Part shown: positions 7,037 to 11,033 of the stretch, piece after piece
How the letters are laid out: every line of letters starts with the position of its first letter
Numbering within the stretch: the stretch's first letter is position 1
Source of the DNA: Spirochaetaceae bacterium
Lineage (GTDB): Bacteria; Spirochaetota; Spirochaetia; Treponematales; Breznakiellaceae
Length of the DNA: 11,033 bases
Direction: 5' to 3'
Assembly: GCA_031290855.1 (NCBI GenBank)
Contig: JAISLM010000086.1
Span: forward strand, 1-11,033
Made by a program: the position numbers and the translations under genes
Notes under the pieces: generated by a model
Told to the model about the DNA's origin: nothing
Database searches by the model: none
What the model saw: the letters and a program-made list of their open reading frames with translations, nothing else

Positions 7037-7912
7037 ATGAAACACAAGAATTACTGGATTAGGATGTTTGTATGCGCGATGTTCGCGCTCTTTTTCGCGT
7101 GCAACGAGAGCGAGGCGGGCGGCGAAGATGTCGATGACGGCGGTAACGGAGGAGGCGGGACAGTCATCACCGGCTTCAGCATCGACAGCGATCAGGGGGT
7201 CATAAACAATAGCGCGAAGACTGTCGTCGTCGATATTCCTTTCGGGAGCGCCCTGACGGGGCTCAGCCCCGTGATTAAGGTTTCCGCCGGCGCGAGCGTC
7301 GAGCCCGCCTCCGGCGAGGAGAAGGATTTCTCTGCCCCGGTGATATACACCGTTACACCAAGCGCAGGCTTGCCCACGATATGGACGGTGACCGTAAAGC
7401 TTAGGCCGCTACAAACGATCGCGGAGGTCGACACATACCTCGCGAACGTATCCGGCGGGTCGATCGCCGCCGCCCCCGTCCCGCTGCCGGTACGGCTTAA
7501 CCTGACGGACGCGGACGAAGGCTTGGAGGATCTCCTCGACAAGATACAGGAGAGCGGGAAGTACGTGGAACTCGACCTGTCCGCCTGCGCGATGGGCGCC
7601 GACAAGGGCTTCGGCCCCGGCGGCACCGCCATCTCCGGCGAGCACAAGATCGTCTCCCTCGTTCTTCCCGACGAGGCGGACAGCGTCAAGGCGGGCGCTG
7701 ACAATTCCCACTTCACCGGGCGCTTCACCGGACTCAAAAGCCTTAGCGGCGCAAACGTTATCACGATCGGCGCCTTTGGATTCAGCGGCTGCGTCTCACT
7801 CGCCTCGCTAGACCTTCCCAAGGCGACAAGCATCGGCGAGAAAGCGTTCTACGGCTGCACCGCCCTTGTTACGCTAGACCTCCCCGAAGCGACAGGCCCG
7901 ATCCTTTCGTAG
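7037..7912 (+). CDS. BspA-like leucine-rich-repeat surface lipoprotein, cut short by an in-frame TAG
   Basis: The 291-residue product starts with a lipoprotein signal peptide: basic MKHK, a hydrophobic stretch, then LFFAC with the lipidated cysteine at residue 22. A spirochaete-like relaxed lipobox fits. An Asp/Gly-rich linker (29-41) leads to a compact beta-rich domain (about 42-122, from ITGFSID to WTVTVKL), resembling the Ig-like units found before repeats in surface lipoproteins. From about residue 205 come LRR_5/BspA-type repeats of about 23 residues, such as LASLDLPKATSIGEKAFYGC and LVTLDLPEAT. Such proteins are generally cell-surface adhesins. TAG 7910-7912 interrupts a repeat: GPILS is followed by stop and then TFNGCTSLSS in the same frame. 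I infer that the stop is a lesion, not the natural end. The gene is driven by its own promoter and strong ribosome site. Confidence 0.8.
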   Translation: MKHKNYWIRMFVCAMFALFFACNESEAGGEDVDDGGNGGGGTVITGFSIDSDQGVINNSAKTVVVDIPFGSALTGLSPVIKVSAGASVEPASGEEKDFSAPVIYTVTPSAGLPTIWTVTVKLRPLQTIAEVDTYLANVSGGSIAAAPVPLPVRLNLTDADEGLEDLLDKIQESGKYVELDLSACAMGADKGFGPGGTAISGEHKIVSLVLPDEADSVKAGADNSHFTGRFTGLKSLSGANVITIGAFGFSGCVSLASLDLPKATSIGEKAFYGCTALVTLDLPEATGPILS

Positions 7913-8321
7913 ACTTTCAACGGCTGTACCAGCCTCTCATCGGTGTCGCTACCCAAGGCGACACTCATCGGCCCGAACGTCTTCACCGGCTGTACCGCTC
8001 TCTCATCGGTAGACCTCTCCGCAGTGACAGTGTTCGGCTTTTACGCCTTCAACAACTGCGGCGGCACGGAATTCACGGTCAAGCTGGGCGCTACGCCCCC
8101 CCAATCTGGGACGCCAGATATTCGGTGTTGACGTCGCCAAGAATGTCAGAGTCCGAATTCCTTCCGACTCGGCGGCCGGCTACGGCGCCGAGTCGGAGTT
8201 TGACAACAGCGACACCACGGAGAACTGGGGCAACGGCTTCCGTGGCGGGGGCTGGGGCAGCACCGTCTACCTATCAACCACGGTCAACAGCAATGTCAAT
8301 TTGAGTTTTGAAAAGTACTAA
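7913..8321 (+). pseudogene. Severed 3' part of the LRR lipoprotein gene, with a C7 frameshift
   Basis: After the TAG the same frame continues through two more repeats (LSSVSLPKATLIGPNVFTGC and LSSVDLSAVTVFGFYAF) to TVKLGATPP. A run of seven C at 8096-8102 then throws the frame out, so it stops at 8129-8131. Removing one C restores NLGRQIFGVDVAKNVRVRIP and continues to a natural C-terminus, VNSNVNLSFEKY, with TAA at 8319-8321. With both lesions undone the protein would be about 427 residues. Either the gene is decaying or the C tract switches by slippage. The separate TAG favours decay unless that codon was acquired later or is a sequencing error. Confidence 0.75.
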
Positions 8322-8338
8322 ACCGCCGCCCGGCAGGG

Positions 8339-8358
8339 AGCCGCCGGAGGCGGCGGCT
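8339..8358. repeat. GC hairpin after the lipoprotein gene
   Basis: AGCCGCCG (8339-8346) pairs perfectly with CGGCGGCT (8351-8358) across a four-base loop. It lies 17 bases after the restored stop codon and 23 bases before the strong terminator, and has no T run of its own. Confidence 0.5.
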
Positions 8359-8381
8359 AATGCGGGATGAGCGATGACGAG

Positions 8382-8422
8382 AAAGCCCCCGGCGCCGTGT
8401 GAGCGCCGGGGGCTTTGTTTTT
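8382..8422 (+). terminator. Rho-independent terminator of the lipoprotein gene
   Basis: A 14-bp perfect stem joins AAAGCCCCCGGCGC (8382-8395) to GCGCCGGGGGCTTT (8403-8416) over a seven-base loop. GTTTTT (8417-8422) follows. Stem strength and T run are canonical. Its location about 60 bases after 8321 supports that stop as the original end of the gene. Confidence 0.9.
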
Positions 8423-8490
8423 GACGGAGGAGGCGGAGGATAATGAGGGATGGCGGGTGAGGAATGGAAGACGGGTGTAGGCGGCTGACA

Positions 8491-8920
8491 CGGAGCTTAC
8501 CGGGCGGCCGGGGTCTGACCCTCTATCGGCCTAAGTCGTTACCCGGTAAAGGTTTAGCGCGACAAGGCGCGAGCAGTGAGCGGCGGCGGGCGAGGATGTA
8601 AGACGGGGGCCGGCATCCGGCGCGGAGCTCACCGGGTGGCCGGGGTCTGACCCTCTACCGGCCTAAGTCGTTACCTGGTAATGAGTTAGAGCGACAAGGC
8701 GCGCACGATGGGTGGCGGCGGGGGAGGGGGTGACACGGAGCTTACCGGGCGGCCGGGGTCTGACCCTCTATCGGCCTAAGTCGTTACCCGGTAATGAATT
8801 AGAGCGGCAAGGCGCGCACGATGGGTGGCGGCGGGGGAGGGGGTGACACGGAGCTTACCGGGCGGCCGGGGTCTGTCCCTCTACCGGCCTAAGTCGTTAC
8901 CCGGTAATGAGTTAGAGCAA
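8491..8920. repeat. Tandem array of four structured repeats (steps of 132, 113, 113 bp)
   Basis: Four copies begin CGGAGCT(T/C)ACCGGG at 8491, 8623, 8736 and 8849. Each has a core of about 70 bases containing GGTCTG(A/T)CCCTCTA and GGCCTAAGTCGTTACC. In copy 1 the outer arms TTACCGGG (8497-8504) and CCCGGTAA (8542-8549) pair perfectly and enclose GGCCG (8506-8510) with CGGCC (8527-8531). The variable base TATCGG/TACCGG turns a G-T pair into G-C, so the inner stem survives both variants. In copy 2 one outer pair becomes G-T and one is lost. The linkers between copies 2-3 and 3-4 are very G-rich (GGGTGGCGGCGGGGGAGGGGG-like). No coding frame, transposase or integron attC motif is visible, and no function is assigned. 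Confidence 0.85.
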
Positions 8921-9091
8921 TAATCGAGTGGCGATGCGGGAGTAACAGTGAAGGAATAAAAACCGGTAAGGGCAGCGGGAGGCCTGATTCCCAAGCCCCG
9001 CACACCCTCCCCCGTTTTTGTCCGCCCTCCGCCATCGCCCGTTAGCCTCCTACTACGGCGGGCGTAAATCCGAAAACCGCCCGCGGATAAT
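8921..9091. other. Non-coding stretch, nothing recognised
   Basis: Between the end of the last tandem copy and the ISAs1-type remnant I see no frame with protein-like composition on either strand, and no promoter or terminator I would defend. Confidence 0.5.
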
Positions 9092-9110
9092 CAGGGCCGG
9101 CGCATATAAA
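9092..9110. repeat. Probable terminal repeat of the second ISAs1-family remnant
   Basis: CAGGGCCGGCGCATATAAA starts at 9092, just beyond the transposase stop at 9111-9113. It agrees with the inverted repeat at 229-247 (reverse strand) at CAGGGC and at six further positions, including most of the AT-rich tail. I see no partner repeat on the other side, so the element is truncated there. Confidence 0.4.
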
Positions 9111-9545
9111 TTACTCTGAAGCGGAGGCGAAGGAAGATTGAAAGAGCAATCGCTCAAGATATTCATTCGGCCACGCCATTTGTTTCCGCCGCCCGATCAT
9201 GCCGCTCTTCGTTTCCCGTGTCCGACCGGGCTACCGTCATCGCCGGCTTCCTCAGTATCGCCATGTTTTCAGGCCCCCTGTCTTTACGCGCAGCCGGGAA
9301 CCGTCTTCCTCAAACGCCGCGCCAGGCACATAGTGTAACGGGTTCTCTCGGCGCTATCCGGCTTATCACCCGCCGGTACACGTCGTAATGAGGGACGCCA
9401 TGCCCCGGTTTCAAAAACCGGCCCAGCCGGGCTTTCTTCGCCTTCGCGTACCGTCCTGTGTCTTCCCGCCCCCGGGCCGGGGCGATAAGAGCCGGAATGG
9501 TAATGACGATGACTTCATGGAGCGGGTACAGTTTATTCGCAGTGG
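9111..9545 (-). pseudogene. ISAs1-family transposase with the catalytic core deleted
   Basis: On the minus strand the N-terminal block reads LYPLHEVIVITIPALIA, then YAKAKKARLGRFLK, then HGVPHYDVYRRVISRIAPRE. That is the DDE_Tnp_1-associated start of an ISAs1-type transposase. It runs into TGA near 9320 (AWRGV then stop), and the next recognisable block, GPENMAILRK, already belongs to the C-terminus. After a frameshift, MIGRRKQMAWPNEYLERLLFQS gives the normal end, with a stop at 9111-9113. About 200 residues carrying the catalytic DDE residues are missing, so the copy is dead. Its C-terminal sequence differs clearly from the remnant at 1-228, so two distinct ISAs1 lineages have visited this region. 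Confidence 0.75.
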
Positions 9546-9572
9546 TGTCTGCTCCCCCGCCGCTCTGCGGCG
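9532..9572. repeat. Dispersed 41-bp repeat, copy B
   Basis: It matches 3225-3265 at 38 of 41 positions in the same orientation. Differences are G to A, G to T and C to T. The hairpin core is CGCCGC-TCT-GCGGCG. It overlaps the start of the ISAs1-type remnant and is followed by unrelated AT-richer sequence from 9573. Confidence 0.7.
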
Positions 9573-9717
9573 CTTATAATTGGCAACACCAACAAAAAAT
9601 GGAAGACCGGTAGATGCCTTGAATGTAAGTCTTTATATAGCAAAGAGATAGAAACAGGGTTAATAGTTTTCGGGGCTCACCTAACTGCCTCCGCAACGGC
9701 TAGGTCTCGCTACGCGC
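9573..9717. other. AT-richer spacer, nothing recognised
   Basis: This stretch is lower in GC than its surroundings. A frame reading GRCLECKSLYSKE is open for roughly 40 codons but has no convincing start and no family I recognise. I see no RNA gene or promoter. Confidence 0.4.
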
Positions 9718-10080
9718 CCCCAGCGTAGCTGGGGAACATTCCCGCGCCTCCCTCCTTTTATATCAAAGCAGGCGGGTCAAACGTCGGGCACAAACCGCTG
9801 TCGCGGTTTGCCGCCATGGGTTGTGCCTGTGGCGCAACCCATGTGCGGACGCTTGACGCGGTTTTGTGGTACAGTTTGTCGGCCCTGGTCTTTGCTTCGC
9901 AAAGCCCTTGTTCGGGCCGTCAAACCGTCGTCGAACCGCAGGTTCGCAACAGCCGGAACGGTAGCTGGACAAGCAAAGCTTGTCTCCCAAGCAAGGCTTG
10001 TCTCCCAAGCAAGGCTTGTCTCCCAAGCAAGGCTTGTCTCCCAAGCAAGGCTTGTCTCCCAAAAACTGAAGTTTTTGGGA
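9718..10080. repeat. Dense array of short perfect hairpins
   Basis: Twelve short inverted repeats with mostly 3-4 base loops follow one another: CCCCAGC/GCTGGGG (9718-9734), CAAACCGC/GCGGTTTG (9791-9810), a 13-bp stem with one G-T pair (9815-9843), CTTTGC/GCAAAG (9890-9904), CGAACC/GGTTCG (9932-9946), GACAAGC/GCTTGTC (9968-9984), four CAAGC/GCTTG (9988-10054), and finally TCCCAAAAAC/GTTTTTGGGA (10057-10080). The twelfth is an outer pair, GTTTGTCGGCCC (9874-9885) with GGGCCGTCAAAC (9914-9925), which closes at 11 of 12 positions around the 9890-9904 hairpin. Long frames that cross this region on both strands are produced by the repeats and are not credible genes. The function is unknown. Confidence 0.8.
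9970..10059. repeat. Five tandem 18-bp repeats, each a hairpin
   Basis: The unit CAAGCAAGGCTTGTCTCC recurs at 9970, 9988, 10006, 10024 and 10042. The last four copies are identical and the first has one change (AAAG for AAGG). The unit contains the inverted repeat CAAGC/GCTTG. Because 18 is divisible by three, repetitive peptides appear in several frames, for instance GDKPCL on the minus strand. The spacing is far too tight for a CRISPR array, as there are no spacers. Confidence 0.9.
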
Positions 10081-10191
10081 AGCCTCTTATGTTACGGAAA
10101 AGACCGGCAAGGCGTTTCCGGTATGAAGTCACCGGGGAAGACCAGCCGGCAGCCTCGTTAGGCAATCGGTTTTCTTCCTGAACTCCTCGCG

Positions 10192-11033
10192 TTAAACAGG
10201 ACGGACGCTCCCATGCCGGACCGCCTTAACGGAGCCGTCTTTCTGGAGAACCTTGTCGTCAGCGTAGCCTGTCGAGCGCTGGTCAGGCCGCAGGCGGCGC
10301 TTCATTGCCTCGTGCCCCTGTGTGCAGAAGGCCATGCAGCGCCCGCAGAGTGTCGCGCCGTATGTAGCTTCCGCGCTCTCGCTTATCCGTATGCCGCCGT
10401 CCCGCATATGCCATAGCTGCTCGTAAAAAAGTTCCGGGGAAGGATGCTCCTCGTAGGGAACATCGACCTTCGGGTTGAAGGCCGCGCCCTTCCACACCTT
10501 TGTCGACAGGCCCCTTGACTGATGGAGGCATCTGTCGTGGTCGCTTCGAGCGTAACTGTAGATTTTCCCGCCCATCGTGCAGGTATGCGGCGGATTCAGG
10601 GTGAGTGCGCCCGCCGGACAGTGCTTGACGCACTCAAGGCAGCCGTCACAGACATCCTCCCGGTCTAGCAGCTTCTCCGCAGGTCTGAGCGGCGCTGTCG
10701 TCGGCAGGGCGACGAAACGCTGGCGGCTCCCATACTCCCTGCTGAGGGCTATGCCGCTCAGCCCGAATGCCGCAAGCCCCGCCGCGACCGCCGCGTGGCG
10801 GAACGATATCATGCCGTAGCCCTTTTTGGGCGCTCCGTAGGCCGTGCCCCGCGCCGGTACCGGCACTGTCGCGTAGCCGCGTTCCTCCAGGAAGTTCGAT
10901 ACACGGTAAATCAGCACGTCAAGCTCACGGTTCAGGTATGCGTAGCCGAACAGGTTGTAACTGTAGGCCGCCTTGCCGCGCCGCATTATCTCCAGCGCCC
11001 CGTCCGGTATGTGGAGCGACATCACAACAAGGG
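10192..11033 (-). CDS. 4Fe-4S protein related to epoxyqueuosine reductase (COG1600-like), N-terminus outside window
   Basis: The frame is open to the window edge. GTG 11025 and ATG 11022 are probably internal, because family members have roughly 80-100 further N-terminal residues. Numbering from GTG 11025, the 277 visible residues include LNRELDVLIYRVSNFLEERGYATVPVP, then ISFRHAAVAAGLAAFGLSGIALSREYG (73-99) and RQRFVALPTTAPL, the usual substrate/cobalamin-side core. A ferredoxin motif follows at C126, C129, C132, C136-P. Later cysteines are C149, C166 and C227-x2-C230-x3-C234. In QueG the first three plus the last ligate one cluster and the rest the other. All eight positions can be filled here. 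The product is soluble and redox-active. True queuosine reduction versus another reductive role cannot be decided. No intact gene precedes or follows it in the window. Confidence 0.82.
   Translation of the reverse strand, partial: LVVMSLHIPDGALEIMRRGKAAYSYNLFGYAYLNRELDVLIYRVSNFLEERGYATVPVPARGTAYGAPKKGYGMISFRHAAVAAGLAAFGLSGIALSREYGSRQRFVALPTTAPLRPAEKLLDREDVCDGCLECVKHCPAGALTLNPPHTCTMGGKIYSYARSDHDRCLHQSRGLSTKVWKGAAFNPKVDVPYEEHPSPELFYEQLWHMRDGGIRISESAEATYGATLCGRCMAFCTQGHEAMKRRLRPDQRSTGYADDKVLQKDGSVKAVRHGSVRPV

Noticed and set aside
7910..7912. TAG as a recoded amber codon (pyrrolysine or readthrough)
   Set aside because: A second frame lesion exists in the same gene and the surrounding repeat is rearranged. 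All intact genes here end in TAA or TAG normally, so decay is simpler.
8491..8920. Integron attC sites
   Set aside because: The R-box consensus GTTRRRY and its partner RYYYAAC are not found at the ends of the inverted repeats, and no cassette genes or integrase are visible.
9596..9723. Small frame with CLECKSLYSKE that might be a zinc-ribbon protein fragment
   Set aside because: It has only one CxxC, no start or ribosome site, and no family I can name.
9970..10059. CRISPR array
   Set aside because: The units are directly adjacent with no unique spacers, and no cas gene is present.
9763..10181. Three overlapping frames of 99-121 codons across the hairpin array, including GDKPCL repeats on the minus strand
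   Set aside because: They arise because the 18-bp unit is free of stops in several frames. Composition is not protein-like outside the repeat and there are no convincing starts.

Overview
The window looks like accessory or eroding chromosome of a motile, GC-rich, host-associated bacterium, most likely a spirochaete of the Treponema type found in termite guts. This is an inference. It rests on the style of FlhA, a spirochaete-like lipobox, a BspA-type leucine-rich-repeat lipoprotein, and the density of decayed insertion sequences (IS). No rRNA or tRNA gene is visible, so the assignment cannot be firmed up here.

Layout, left to right. The C-terminal end of an ISAs1-family transposase and its terminal repeat (1-247) lie just upstream of an intact flhA (395-2503). 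After flhA comes a tiny reading frame that may be the start of a destroyed neighbour, then an IS630-family transposase on the minus strand (2574-3224) with two frameshifts and a lost catalytic aspartate. A 41-bp dispersed repeat with a strong hairpin follows. Next is the one clear operon: metG (3405-5675, methionyl-tRNA synthetase with a C-terminal tRNA-binding domain) and livM (5685-6689, branched-chain amino acid ABC permease) only 9 bases downstream. A start codon overlaps the livM stop, but its frame dies after 28 codons, as if livG had been cut away.

An AT-rich spacer with a good sigma-70-like promoter (6840-6869) leads to a surface lipoprotein (7037 on). Its reading frame is broken twice: an in-frame TAG at 7910 and a one-base surplus in a C7 run near 8096. 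Undoing both would give about 427 residues ending at 8321. A textbook terminator follows (8382-8422).

From 8430 to 10190 no intact gene is visible. The stretch holds four tandem copies of a structured repeat (8491-8920, two successive 113-bp steps), an internally deleted ISAs1-family transposase (9111-9545, minus), the second 41-bp dispersed repeat, and a dense run of short perfect hairpins ending in five 18-bp tandem repeats (9718-10080). The window closes with the C-terminal three quarters or so of a minus-strand iron-sulfur protein related to epoxyqueuosine reductase (10192-11033).

Taken together, the intact genes are housekeeping or transport functions separated by IS wreckage and palindromic repeats. 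I do not see a coherent new multi-gene system. The most unusual material is the two non-coding repeat arrays and the doubly broken surface lipoprotein with its homopolymer run.
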